20,019 nt of DNA from an uncultured Garciella sp. (GTDB taxonomy: Bacteria; Bacillota; Clostridia; Eubacteriales; Garciellaceae). A model generated the notes under the pieces. That model searched no databases and had not been told where the DNA came from. It saw only the letters and a program-made list of their open reading frames with translations. A program made the position numbers and the translations under genes. This document shows, in pieces, positions 1-7,499 of the stretch (positions are counted from its first letter, which is position 1; each line of letters opens with the position of its first letter). The stretch lies in NCBI GenBank assembly GCA_900555725.1, contig USMD01000024.1:1-20019 (forward strand). The letters run 5' to 3'.

Positions 1-45
1 GATTTCTGCCTGTCTCGTGGGCTCGGAGATGTGTATAAGAGACAG
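1..45 (+). other. Illumina Nextera adapter with i7 index (artefact)
   Basis: Positions 12-45 match the 34-nt Nextera Read-2 transposase adapter, ending in the mosaic-end sequence AGATGTGTATAAGAGACAG. Positions 4-11 (TTCTGCCT) match the N703 i7 index as written in the P7 index primer, and positions 1-3 (gat) match the end of P7. This is recognised from known library chemistry. The bases are untrimmed adapter at a contig end, not organismal DNA. Confidence 0.97.
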
Positions 46-210
46 ATAATATTCCTCTGATACATATTTAATATTGCGAAATAAACACCTTCCATTTATT
101 CCTAAATGCTCTCCTCCTAAACTTGGTACTCCATAATCAATACTTCCACCTTTTGGTCTACTGCCACTTTCAAATTCTTCTAATAAGCTAGCTAACTTTA
201 TAAATTTCAT
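46..210 (-). CDS. hsdS: Type I restriction enzyme specificity subunit HsdS, 5' fragment (truncated by contig end)
   Basis: The frame opens with ATG at 210-208 and stays open for 55 codons until it runs into the adapter at 45. The protein begins MKFIKLASLLEEFESGSRPK and continues through GVPSLGGEHL, the usual start of an HsdS target recognition domain. HsdS gives DNA sequence specificity to the methyltransferase (M2S) and restriction (R2M2S) complexes. It begins 8 bp after the hsdM stop, with a GGGTAGGG-like ribosome binding site, so the two are co-transcribed. The truncation is an assembly artefact, not a mutation. The second recognition domain, the central helices and any hsdR lie beyond the contig. 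The call is supported by the N-terminal motif and by hsdM next to it. Confidence 0.85.
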
Positions 211-218
211 ATTATTCC

Positions 219-1676
219 CTACCCTTTTATCATTTCTTGTAATTCTTCTATTCCCTTTAAAATTTCTGTCTCCATTTCTTTGATTTTTTTTAAAATTACT
301 CTAGGCTCCTCATATTCCACTTCTTCATACTCTATCTCTTTATATCGGTTTATGCTTAAATCATAATTATTCTGAGCGATTTCTTCTTTCTCTACAAAGA
401 AAAATTTCTCTGTTCTTTTTCTATCTCTTTCTTTATCTAAGTTATGAAATCGATTGATAATATCAGGAATATCGTTTTCCTTTATAGGACTTCGTTTATC
501 GTCTAGAGAATAGCCATCGGCTTGCATATCATAAAACCAAACCCTATCTGTTCCCCCTGCTCCTGTCTTGGTAAATATGATGATGGCAGTGGATACTCCT
601 GCATAGGGCTTAAAGACCCCACTGGGCATGGAGATAATAGCTTCTAGCTTGTGATTTTCTATGATTTCTTTTCGAATCTCTTTATGGGCTTTACTGCTTC
701 CAAATAGTACCCCATCGGGAACAATAGATGCACATCTTCCCCCTGGCTTTAGGATTCTTAAAAATAGAGTTAAGAACAGAATCTCAGTCTTCTTAGTCTT
801 GGTAACCTTTAAAAGATCATCGGCTACAGCTTCATAATCCAAGGAACCCTTAAAGGGTGGATTGGCTAACACTAAAGAATATTTATTGGTATCGGTGTTT
901 TGTTGGGATAGGGAGTCCTTGTAGTCTATATTGGGATTTTCCACTCCATGAAGCATCATGTTCATGGCTCCAATTCTAAGCATGGTTCTATCCATATCAT
1001 TTCCATAAAACATAGTGTTATTGAAATGCTCTTTTAAACTGCTATCTAAAAATAATTCTTGATTATGTTCTCTCAGATATTCTCCTGCCTCTACCAAAAA
1101 ACCTGCAGAACCAGCAGCAGGATCTATGATTTTATCCTCTGGGGTAGGCTTTATTAATTCTACCATCATCTTTATGATGTGCCTTGGTGTTCTAAATTGT
1201 CCATTGGTACCAGAAGTCGCCACCTTGGAAAGTAAATACTCATACAAATCTCCCTTGGTATCCCTGTCTTCCATAGGTAACCCATCAATATTCGTAACAA
1301 TCTTTTCTAACATTTGGGGAGTAGGGATAATGAAAATTGCATCTGACATATATTTTGAATAGGCTGAATCTTTATTGCCATGTAATTCTTTAATAAAAGA
1401 AAATACTTCTTGAGATACTACGTCATACATTTTCTGGGCTTCAAAGTTTTTAAATTGATTCCATCTTAAATATTGCTTATCCTCTGGAAACATTCTTTTG
1501 TACTCTATTCCTAATAACAATGCCTCTTTTTCCTTTTTTTCCTCTACTTCATCTAAATCTTTGATAAATATTAAATAGGTAACTTGTTCTATTACTGAAA
1601 GTGGATTGGTGACTCCACCTGTCCAAAATATTTCCCACAATCTATCTACTTTATTTTTAATTTCTCCTGTAATCAT
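219..1676 (-). CDS. hsdM: Type I restriction-modification system methyltransferase subunit HsdM
   Basis: This subunit methylates adenine N6 using S-adenosylmethionine, in complex with HsdS. The 485-aa protein begins MITGEIKNKVDRLWEIFW, a typical HsdM N-terminal domain. Visible motifs are FRTPRHI (about 161-167), motif I DPAAGSAGF (185-193, SAM binding) and catalytic motif IV NPPF (272-275). The frame is open 19 codons further upstream, but the start at 1676 has AAGGAGG five bases before it and matches family N-termini. Length is normal for the family. A likely sigma-A promoter lies just upstream, and hsdS follows after 8 bp. No hsdR is visible; it may be downstream beyond the contig edge. No frameshift or missing motif is seen. 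Confidence 0.95.
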   Translation of the reverse strand: MITGEIKNKVDRLWEIFWTGGVTNPLSVIEQVTYLIFIKDLDEVEEKKEKEALLLGIEYKRMFPEDKQYLRWNQFKNFEAQKMYDVVSQEVFSFIKELHGNKDSAYSKYMSDAIFIIPTPQMLEKIVTNIDGLPMEDRDTKGDLYEYLLSKVATSGTNGQFRTPRHIIKMMVELIKPTPEDKIIDPAAGSAGFLVEAGEYLREHNQELFLDSSLKEHFNNTMFYGNDMDRTMLRIGAMNMMLHGVENPNIDYKDSLSQQNTDTNKYSLVLANPPFKGSLDYEAVADDLLKVTKTKKTEILFLTLFLRILKPGGRCASIVPDGVLFGSSKAHKEIRKEIIENHKLEAIISMPSGVFKPYAGVSTAIIIFTKTGAGGTDRVWFYDMQADGYSLDDKRSPIKENDIPDIINRFHNLDKERDRKRTEKFFFVEKEEIAQNNYDLSINRYKEIEYEEVEYEEPRVILKKIKEMETEILKGIEELQEMIKG

Positions 1677-1704
1677 AAGTGCCTCCTTAAGTCTATATAT
1701 CCTT

Positions 1705-1733
1705 ATTTTAATTGTTTCATAGAATAAATTCAA
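1705..1733 (-). promoter_or_regulatory. Predicted sigma-A promoter for hsdM-hsdS
   Basis: On the minus strand TTGAAT (1733-1728) is followed by a 17-bp spacer and TAAAAT (1710-1705). The -10 box is 29 bp before the hsdM start. This is a consensus match only. Confidence 0.5.
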
Positions 1734-1766
1734 TAAAGTATCTCTTTGGCTATTTCGTACAAAAAT

Positions 1767-1810
1767 AAAAGGGGCTAGCTCAGCTTTTTTATTCTGAGAC
1801 AGTCCCTTTT
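1767..1810 (-). terminator. Rho-independent terminator after nrdJ
   Basis: The arms at 1767-1783 and 1794-1810 form a 17-bp imperfect stem with a 10-nt loop. On the minus strand the stem is followed by ATTTTTG. It lies about 100 bp beyond the nrdJ stop and just upstream of the hsdM promoter, so it separates the two units. The T-rich tail fits the minus direction best. Confidence 0.75.
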
Positions 1811-1906
1811 CATATTCGCTTACCTTGAATAATCATACACAATGTTATTTTGGCAGTAAAGGTCAAAGTTATATCCTTACAGACTCTTACTATTTAAAAT
1901 ATAAAA

Positions 1907-4855
1907 TCAACTACATCCTGTTGTGGTACCACAATCTTTACAAACCTTACAGGTGCCATTCCTTACCATCCGATTACTGCCGCAATTGCTACAGGTTTCT
2001 CCATAAATTCTTTCCCCTTCAATATTTTCTACATCTTGACTTATTGTTTCCTCCTTGGTCGCTACTACTTCCTCTACATTATTTTTATTGATAAAGTGGA
2101 AAGTATTGGGTTTTACCTGACATCTTGTGAAATCTCCAAGTTCTATATCGATGATTCGGCTAACTAAATCAGATATAGAAGATGCAAACTTAATAAGAGG
2201 ATGTCTGCTTACAAATCCTGATGGCTCGTATTGCTGCCCCCGTAATAGTCTAGAAATTTCTTGAGGAGGAATATTATATTGTAACATATTAGAAAGGGCC
2301 TTGGATAATGAGGCCAATAATCCTTTGACAACAGTTCCCTCTTTATCAGTAGATACAAAGATCTCTGCAATATCTCCGTTTTCATAAAATCCGACAGTTA
2401 CATAAAGTTCAATATCTCCTATTTTAGCTGCATGGGTCCTACTGGTTCTCATACCCCCTGGCTTTCTTCTAGTGGGTACTTCTTTCTCACAATTTTTGGC
2501 ATAATCCAATAGTTCCTTATAGGTCATATCCTCTAAGGTCTTTTCCCTATCTACTTTTAAACCAGAGGATAAAGGTTGACTTGCCTTACAGCCATCTCGA
2601 TAAATGGCAATTGCCTTTACCCCTTTTTGCCATGCCAATAGGTGAATTCTCTTGATATCCTCTATAGTTGCATGATTGGGTAAATTTACTGTTTTAGAAA
2701 CCGAACCGCTAATCAATGGGGTAATAGCTGCGACCATCATGACATGTCCCTCTGGAGAAATGTCATTGGCTGTGTCAAATATTTTTACATGTTCTGGTTT
2801 TAAATAAGGGGCACCCTTCACGCCACTATGGATTAACATTCCCTGACTATCTTTTTCCAGGATATACTCTAGAATCTCACTGATCTCTTCTTTGGAATAT
2901 CCTAGATTTTTTAGAGCTACTTCTAAAACTGGATTAACCATTTCCATAGAGCCGCCCCCTATAAGCTGTTTATATGCAACATGGCTATAATAAGGTTCGA
3001 TGGAGGTTGCCCCGCAGTCCATAGCAAAGGAAATGGTTCCTGTAGGAGCGATAACGCTCACTTGGGCATTACGATAACCATATTCTTCTCCTAACTCCAG
3101 TGCCTCTGTCCAAGATTCCTTTAAAGCATTACTTAGGTCTTCTAAATTTTCCCTTTTTAACAATGCATGGTCTACTTCCATTGGCTGATAACTTAAGTTT
3201 TCATAGGAAGTATCTATTGCTCCCGCTACCCTTGCATGATTTCGAATGACCCTTAACATATACTCACGATTGATATCATATTTTGGAAAAGCCCCTACTT
3301 TTTGAGCCATCAATGAAGAAGTATAGTAAGAATAGCCGGTCAAAATTCCTACTAAGGTAGCATTTAAAGTTCTACTTTCCTCTGAGTCATAGGGATATCC
3401 CATTGCCAAGAAAAGAGAAGCTGTATTGGCAAGACCTGCTCCTGTTGTCCGAAACATATAGGTTTTTCTTGCAATATCCTCTGTAGGGAATTGTCCCCAG
3501 TGAATGGATGCCTCCAATGCCATTTGCATAAGCCCTATAAGATGGATATAAGACCCAACATCGAAAGTATTAGCCTCTTCATCATAAAATCGATAGACAT
3601 TAATAGATGCTAAATTACAGGAGGTATCATCTAAAAATGCATACTCTGAGCAAGGATTGGTAGCATTGATTCGATTGTATTTTTCCCCTACCTTACTGTC
3701 TTCTCCAGCAGGACAGGTATGCCATTCATTAAATCTATCGTCAAATTGTAGCCCTGGGTCTGCACATTCCCAAGCAGATTTATTGATTAAATTCCAAAGA
3801 TGGTTTACTTTTACTGTTTTATTGACTCTGTCATCTACTCTCCCTTTTAATTCTAGCTGAGCATCTGGATTTTCCTTTAGGTTTACTACCTTTTGCATAA
3901 ATTCTCCATTTACCCGAACAGAGTTATTGCTATTTTGGCCTCCAACAGTAGAGTAAGCTTCTCCTTCCATAGACGTATCGTAGCCCATTTTTCCTAAATC
4001 TTTTACCTTTTTTTCTTCTTTCGCTTTCCAAGTAATAAAATCTTCTATTTCAGGATGGTCAATATCCGTAATAACCATTTTAGCAGCTCTACGGGTAGTA
4101 CCCCCAGATTTAATAGCTCCAGCATTTTTATCTAATCCCTGTAAAAAGCTCATCATTCCAGAAGAAAATCCTCCACTGGATAAAAGTTCATTTCTTCCCC
4201 TTAGAGCTGAAAAATTCGTACCTACTCCAGAACCTCCTTTAAAGAGCTTAGTCTCGGTAACATATTGATCGGAAATGGAGTGATCCCCCATTAGCTTATC
4301 TTCAATAGATACAATAAAGCAAGCAGAAGCCTGGGTCCGGGTATATCTATCCTTACTTTTCACCACTTTTCCTTGCTTTTCATCATAATAAAAATGTCCA
4401 TCTGCCGTACCTGCAATTCCATAATTTCTCTTTAGCCCTGTATTAAACCATTGGGGAGAGTTCGGCGCCCACATCTGATTTAATAGAGCATACGTAAGTT
4501 CATCATAAAAAATTTTCCATTGTTCCTGAGTCTCAATTAGTCCTTCTTCCCTAAGGGCATCTGCCCAAAAACCTACCATCCGGTCTGCCACTTCCTTCAT
4601 GCTTCTCTCGTGGCCTACTTTGTTTGGAACTCCTGCTTTTCTAAAATATTTACTTGCAATAATATTACAAGCATTTTGACTATAGTGAACTGGAAACTCT
4701 AAATCTTGCATATCTAAAATTACTTTTCCTGTTTTATAATTTTTCATAAATACATCTACAGTTTTCCATTCAAAAAGATCATAAACTGTTTTTTCAGGAT
4801 GTTCTTTCAATTCTTTGGTAAATCTTCTAACGAATAAATCCGAATTTTGTTGCAA
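1907..4855 (-). CDS. nrdJ: Adenosylcobalamin-dependent (class II) ribonucleoside-diphosphate reductase
   Basis: The enzyme reduces ribonucleotides to deoxyribonucleotides using a thiyl radical generated from adenosylcobalamin, so it works with or without oxygen. The protein has 982 aa from the TTG start. The catalytic set is present: redox Cys179 (ASACFI), the NPCSE motif with radical Cys402 and Glu404, and redox partner Cys413 in LDDTSC, 11 residues later as in known class II enzymes. A C-terminal tail carries Cys955, 958, 969, 972, 975 and 981, typical of the redox-active or zinc-binding tail. The frame is open to an ATG at 4936, but TTG at 4855 has AAAGGAGG with an 8-nt gap and the family-like N-terminus QQNSDLFVRRF. 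No partner small subunit is needed. No class I or III reductase lies in the window. Confidence 0.95.
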   Translation of the reverse strand: MQQNSDLFVRRFTKELKEHPEKTVYDLFEWKTVDVFMKNYKTGKVILDMQDLEFPVHYSQNACNIIASKYFRKAGVPNKVGHERSMKEVADRMVGFWADALREEGLIETQEQWKIFYDELTYALLNQMWAPNSPQWFNTGLKRNYGIAGTADGHFYYDEKQGKVVKSKDRYTRTQASACFIVSIEDKLMGDHSISDQYVTETKLFKGGSGVGTNFSALRGRNELLSSGGFSSGMMSFLQGLDKNAGAIKSGGTTRRAAKMVITDIDHPEIEDFITWKAKEEKKVKDLGKMGYDTSMEGEAYSTVGGQNSNNSVRVNGEFMQKVVNLKENPDAQLELKGRVDDRVNKTVKVNHLWNLINKSAWECADPGLQFDDRFNEWHTCPAGEDSKVGEKYNRINATNPCSEYAFLDDTSCNLASINVYRFYDEEANTFDVGSYIHLIGLMQMALEASIHWGQFPTEDIARKTYMFRTTGAGLANTASLFLAMGYPYDSEESRTLNATLVGILTGYSYYTSSLMAQKVGAFPKYDINREYMLRVIRNHARVAGAIDTSYENLSYQPMEVDHALLKRENLEDLSNALKESWTEALELGEEYGYRNAQVSVIAPTGTISFAMDCGATSIEPYYSHVAYKQLIGGGSMEMVNPVLEVALKNLGYSKEEISEILEYILEKDSQGMLIHSGVKGAPYLKPEHVKIFDTANDISPEGHVMMVAAITPLISGSVSKTVNLPNHATIEDIKRIHLLAWQKGVKAIAIYRDGCKASQPLSSGLKVDREKTLEDMTYKELLDYAKNCEKEVPTRRKPGGMRTSRTHAAKIGDIELYVTVGFYENGDIAEIFVSTDKEGTVVKGLLASLSKALSNMLQYNIPPQEISRLLRGQQYEPSGFVSRHPLIKFASSISDLVSRIIDIELGDFTRCQVKPNTFHFINKNNVEEVVATKEETISQDVENIEGERIYGETCSNCGSNRMVRNGTCKVCKDCGTTTGCS

Positions 4856-4986
4856 ATGTACTTCCTCCTTTAAGTATCCCTTATAATATCCATTATAGGA
4901 CAAAAATAAAAAAACACATGATATATGTATTTGCATTTATTATAATACCATATATTGTGGTTTTTGGCTATAGCTATTTATAATAA

Positions 4987-5015
4987 TTGCCATAAAATCT
5001 ATTTACCAGTATAAT
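4987..5015 (+). promoter_or_regulatory. Sigma-A promoter for the GNAT gene
   Basis: TTGCCA (4987-4992), a 17-bp spacer and a perfect TATAAT (5010-5015) lie 40 bp before the acetyltransferase start. The divergent nrdJ gene has a perfect TATAAT on the minus strand about 35 bp before its TTG start, but no good -35 box. Confidence 0.65.
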
Positions 5016-5054
5016 TAATGTATTAGTATACTAGATTTTGAAAGGAGAAAAAAG

Positions 5055-5486
5055 ATGTATATTCAATGGATCCAATTTCCCCAGGATTTGTCCCCTGCTC
5101 ATTATATAAGGACTAAAGTATTTGTTCAAGAGCAAAATTGCCCTCCTGAAGAAGAATTTGATAAAATTGATAAAATTGCTGAGCATATTTTATTATTAGA
5201 TAAAAATAAAAACCCTATAGCTACTACCAGAATCTTTGAAGATTCTACAGAACAAGCTATAATAGGACGGGTAGCAGTTTTAAAAGGACATAGAGGAAAA
5301 GGCTATGGAGCAATGGTAGTAAAAGAGGCTATAAAACAATTGGAGAAGAAAGGTTATCCTAATATTTTAATTCATGCCCAAAGTTATGCTGCTCCTTTTT
5401 ATGAAAAATTAGGATTCGAAGCCTTTGGGGAAGAGTTTATGGAAGTGGGCATTCCCCATATTTCTATGTTGTACCGATGTAAGTAA
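5055..5486 (+). CDS. GNAT family N-acetyltransferase, ElaA/YjcF-like
   Basis: This 143-aa protein is a single GNAT domain that should transfer an acetyl group from acetyl-CoA to an amine; the substrate is unknown. The N-terminal stretch with RTKVFVQEQNCP and EEEFD is characteristic of the ElaA/YjcF branch. The acetyl-CoA binding loop is RGKGYG (about 77-82), preceded by the beta strand GRVAVL, and the C-terminal FYEKLGFE motif is present. The start ATG has AAAGGAG nine bases upstream. The gene stands alone, divergent from nrdJ and convergent with thiT, with its own promoter and terminator. The family call is firm; the biological role is not known. Confidence 0.88.
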   Translation: MYIQWIQFPQDLSPAHYIRTKVFVQEQNCPPEEEFDKIDKIAEHILLLDKNKNPIATTRIFEDSTEQAIIGRVAVLKGHRGKGYGAMVVKEAIKQLEKKGYPNILIHAQSYAAPFYEKLGFEAFGEEFMEVGIPHISMLYRCK

Positions 5487-5523
5487 TAAGTCTATTCATC
5501 TTGCAAAATACATGAATAATATC

Positions 5524-5577
5524 GCCATAGATGTCTTCATTTGCTACTCCAGAAAACATCTATGGCTCTTTATTTTT
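5524..5577 (+). terminator. Terminator after the GNAT gene; copy 1 of a 43-nt hairpin repeat
   Basis: GCCATAGATGT (5524-5534) pairs with ACATCTATGGC (5556-5566), the stem extends further with one mismatch, and TCTTTATTTTT follows. The same 43-nt hairpin, loop included, recurs at 18305-18347. The T tract overlaps the thiT stop codon on the other strand. There is no T-run in the minus direction, so it works as a terminator for the plus strand. Confidence 0.8.
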
Positions 5578-6199
5578 AGTTTTCTATTCTATCCTTTACA
5601 CTTTCAATAGCCTTTCTTACAGGTGATATAGAAAGAAGAATACAAGTCAAAATAGCCTCCACCAATAGATAGGATCCGTTGTAGATGATAGAGTACAATA
5701 AAGCTCCTTGGGCTGCCGGTGCAGAGGAACCAAAAAAGATCACTCCTGATAAAACCGCACATACAAATCTTCCAAATACCCCTATTAAATAAATTAAAAT
5801 AATATTGCCTTTGCGAAGTAAAGCACCAATTCCCAAAGCCCCAAAGGCTAGTGGATAATCTAAGATCATCTGTACTGGGTGAATAACATAGGGGTTAATT
5901 AAAAGATCTAATAGTCCAAAGGCCATTCCTGCTAAAATTCCTTGTTTTGCTCCAAAAAAATAACCCACTAATACAATGAATAGCATACTAAAAGGAGTAA
6001 TCGATCCTCCCTGGGGCATTCGAAAGAGGGTAATTTGATTTAATGCATATCCAATTCCAATGCAAATTGCTGAATAGGTTAAGGCTTTGCTACTTACCTT
6101 TTCTTTTCTCCCCATATAAAAAATAAAAGCAAAAATAAGAAGAATTACTCCTACCACAAGAACTTGCCCCTGAATAGACTCAAAAAACTCTTGTAACAT
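5576..6199 (-). CDS. thiT: Energy-coupling factor thiamine transporter, S component ThiT
   Basis: ThiT binds thiamine in the membrane and imports it with the shared ECF ATPase/EcfT module. The 207-aa protein has about six hydrophobic segments. It carries the family signatures FRMPQGGSITPFSMLFIVL, INPYVIHPVQ with LDYPLAFG, and YNGSYLLVEA near the C-terminus, which line the thiamine site in known ThiT proteins. The first segment (about 12-29) is followed by a charged loop, MGRKEK. The TPP riboswitch directly upstream supports thiamine as the substrate. ATG at 6199 follows GGGAGG by 8 nt. No EcfA or EcfT gene is in the window, as expected for the group II ECF arrangement. The stop overlaps the convergent terminator. 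Confidence 0.93.
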   Translation of the reverse strand: MLQEFFESIQGQVLVVGVILLIFAFIFYMGRKEKVSSKALTYSAICIGIGYALNQITLFRMPQGGSITPFSMLFIVLVGYFFGAKQGILAGMAFGLLDLLINPYVIHPVQMILDYPLAFGALGIGALLRKGNIILIYLIGVFGRFVCAVLSGVIFFGSSAPAAQGALLYSIIYNGSYLLVEAILTCILLSISPVRKAIESVKDRIEN

Positions 6200-6206
6200 A
6201 AAAAAG

Positions 6207-6322
6207 ACCTCCCTTTTCTTATTGCTGGAAGGTAGCTAGACTGAAAAAACTGCTTTCCTACGCCAGCATTATCTGGATCAGGTACAAAGGGTAATTCTCA
6301 GCCATAGGCTCCCCTAGCAAGT
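6207..6322 (-). ncRNA. TPP riboswitch (THI element) with ribosome-binding-site expression platform
   Basis: Read on the minus strand from about 6322, the aptamer shows CTAGGGGAGCC, GGCTGAGA, ACCCTT, ACCTGATCCAGATAATG and CTGGCGTAGGAAAGC, the conserved core of the thiamine pyrophosphate aptamer, with P1 formed by TGCT and AGCA. Downstream, ACCTTCC (6233-6227) can pair with the thiT ribosome binding site GGGAGGT (6213-6207). Alternatively the adjoining CCAGCA (6228-6223) can pair with TGCTGG in the aptamer (6268-6263), which would free the site. This predicts translational repression by TPP. Confidence 0.95.
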
Positions 6323-6403
6323 AATTTTTATATTTATTTTCATTCATTATACTGCTAAAATTTTACACTGTCAATCTGGGCTAAATCCATAAATGATTTA
6401 CAA

Positions 6404-6433
6404 TAAAAAAAGAAAAGTATCTATGGCTTTTCT
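6404..6433 (-). terminator. Rho-independent terminator after the DNA glycosylase gene
   Basis: AGAAAAG and CTTTTCT (6411-6417 and 6427-6433) form a perfect 7-bp stem with a 9-nt loop. On the minus strand a TTTTTT tract follows immediately. The stem starts 13 bp after the stop codon. The loop sequence resembles the 3' arm of the hairpin repeat at 5524. Confidence 0.7.
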
Positions 6434-6445
6434 AATAAACTTTCA

Positions 6446-7033
6446 TTATTTTGATACAAAGGAATTCCCCTTAATATAAAATCGCCATAATTTATCTCTA
6501 TACTCTTCTGCATAATCAATATTGATTCTTTTAGAAGATACTATTTTAAATTTTTCCTGGTTGTCTATAATATAAAGTTGGTTTTCATAGACTAAATCTG
6601 TACCATTTAAAGATTTGTCGATATCAAGAGCTTGACATAGTTTTCCTGGACCATTAGTTAAATCCTGAATCTTTGTACTCTTAATGGCTCTATTTTTCTT
6701 TATAATTTTTAAACCCTCTAAAGGCTCTACTGCCCGTATCAATACTGCCTGGGGAATTTCCTCCTGAGCTGCTACTACATTTAAACAATAGTACATACCG
6801 TAAATCATATAGACATAAGCGCGCCCTGCTCTTCCAAACATAACCTCTGTCCTTTCCGTTCTCCTGTTATTATAGGAATGGGCTGCCTTATCTTCTACTC
6901 CCATATAAGCTTCAGTTTCTACAATTTTTGTAACGATTCTCTGCTCTCCTATTTCTCTTACTAACCATTTACCTAGTAAATTCTGGGCTAAAGTAATGGC
7001 ATCTTTTTTGTAAAAAGATAGATCCAGCCTCAA
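6446..7033 (-). CDS. 3-methyladenine DNA glycosylase (AAG/MPG family)
   Basis: The enzyme excises alkylated bases such as 3-methyladenine and hypoxanthine, starting base excision repair. The 195-aa protein spans the whole AAG fold, which is normal for the bacterial family. The catalytic region VETEAYMGVEDKAAHS (about 38-53) contains the catalytic glutamate, probably Glu41. GRAGRAYVYMIYGMYYCLN (68-86) forms the base-binding pocket, and LTNGPGKLCQAL is the conserved DNA-binding stretch. The start codon is TTG at 7033, with GAGGAGG seven bases upstream; no better ATG exists nearby. The gene has its own terminator and appears monocistronic. Confidence 0.93.
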   Translation of the reverse strand: MRLDLSFYKKDAITLAQNLLGKWLVREIGEQRIVTKIVETEAYMGVEDKAAHSYNNRRTERTEVMFGRAGRAYVYMIYGMYYCLNVVAAQEEIPQAVLIRAVEPLEGLKIIKKNRAIKSTKIQDLTNGPGKLCQALDIDKSLNGTDLVYENQLYIIDNQEKFKIVSSKRINIDYAEEYRDKLWRFYIKGNSFVSK

Positions 7034-7067
7034 AAGTCAGCCTCCTCTATGTATTATTTTTATTTTT

Positions 7068-7311
7068 TTACTCTTGATACTTATTATTATACGCTCCCAA
7101 TTCATTTTTTATTTGGCCATATTCAAATTTTGCCTTTTCATAAAACTTTTACACCATCTAAATTGCTGCTTTTGACTTTATACTCCAGCTGTTCTACTAG
7201 CTAACTCAATGTTTGAATTTCAAAATAGAAAATGCTTTCTTTTAATTTATGAGCTATTTTGAATAAAGTTTTAGGACTAGTATATATCGTGGAATATAAA
7301 ACCATTAACAT
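7068..7311 (-). pseudogene. Possible decayed small ORF upstream of the DNA glycosylase gene
   Basis: On the minus strand an ATG at 7311 opens 36 codons (containing LFKIAHKLKES) to a TAG at 7203-7201. The same frame continues for about 20 codons (LVEQLEYKVKSSNLDGVKVL) to TGA at 7140-7138. A shift of frame then gives KFYEKAKFEYGQIKNELG and on to TAA at 7070-7068, just before the glycosylase ribosome binding site. The lysine- and glutamate-rich, helix-like character suggests an eroded gene, but AT-rich DNA can imitate this. I do not recognise a family. It overlaps the proposed plus-strand unit at 7259-7475. Confidence 0.22.
7259..7286 (+). promoter_or_regulatory. Possible sigma-A promoter in the glycosylase-transpeptidase gap
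   Basis: TTGAAT (7259-7264), a 16-bp spacer and TATATA (7281-7286). It is noted mainly because a ribosome-bound small ORF and a strong plus-strand terminator follow. As a bare consensus match in AT-rich DNA it is weak. Confidence 0.35.
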
Positions 7312-7346
7312 GCACGTCTATTCTTAAAAAAAATTAGGAGATACAG

Positions 7347-7394
7347 ATGGTCGTAGAAACGGTTAGAGGGGTAGATTATAGACTTGTACAATAA
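7347..7394 (+). CDS. Possible 15-codon small ORF
   Basis: ATG at 7347 is preceded by TTAGGAGATACAG, giving AGGAG with a 6-nt gap. The frame encodes MVVETVRGVDYRLVQ and ends in TAA. It lies between a possible promoter (7259-7286) and a strong terminator (7410-7475), all on the plus strand. I do not recognise the peptide. It could be a small protein, a decayed gene end, or incidental within a small RNA. Confidence 0.25.
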   Translation: MVVETVRGVDYRLVQ

Positions 7395-7409
7395 ATATTC
7401 TATCTGCTC

Positions 7410-7475
7410 ATAAATATTCCTTCCTGGCATTTTGTTTTATTGATGAACCATTGCCAGAAAGGAATATTTATTTTT
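7410..7475 (+). terminator. Strong terminator on the plus strand in an otherwise minus-strand region
   Basis: The arms at 7410-7429 and 7452-7471 form a 20-bp stem with one mismatch and a 22-nt loop. On the plus strand the stem runs into TTTTT (7471-7475). On the minus strand no T-run follows, although it lies just after the L,D-transpeptidase gene and could act there too. The plus-strand T tract implies a plus-strand transcript, yet no recognised gene lies upstream on that strand before the GNAT gene. Confidence 0.7.
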
Positions 7476-7499
7476 CCTTCAGCAAAATTTTTATAATTC

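Noticed and set aside
210..219. hsdS treated as a naturally truncated or phase-variable specificity gene.
   Set aside because: The break coincides exactly with the sequencing adapter at position 45, so it is technical.
4856..5054. Cobalamin riboswitch upstream of the B12-dependent reductase gene.
   Set aside because: The 199-bp gap lacks the conserved B12-box GCCACTG core, and the nrdJ leader is too short.
6411..6433. GTATCTATGGC inside the glycosylase terminator resembles the right arm of the hairpin repeat.
   Set aside because: Only about 11 bases match, there is no matching left arm, and a simple AGAAAAG/CTTTTCT terminator explains the site.
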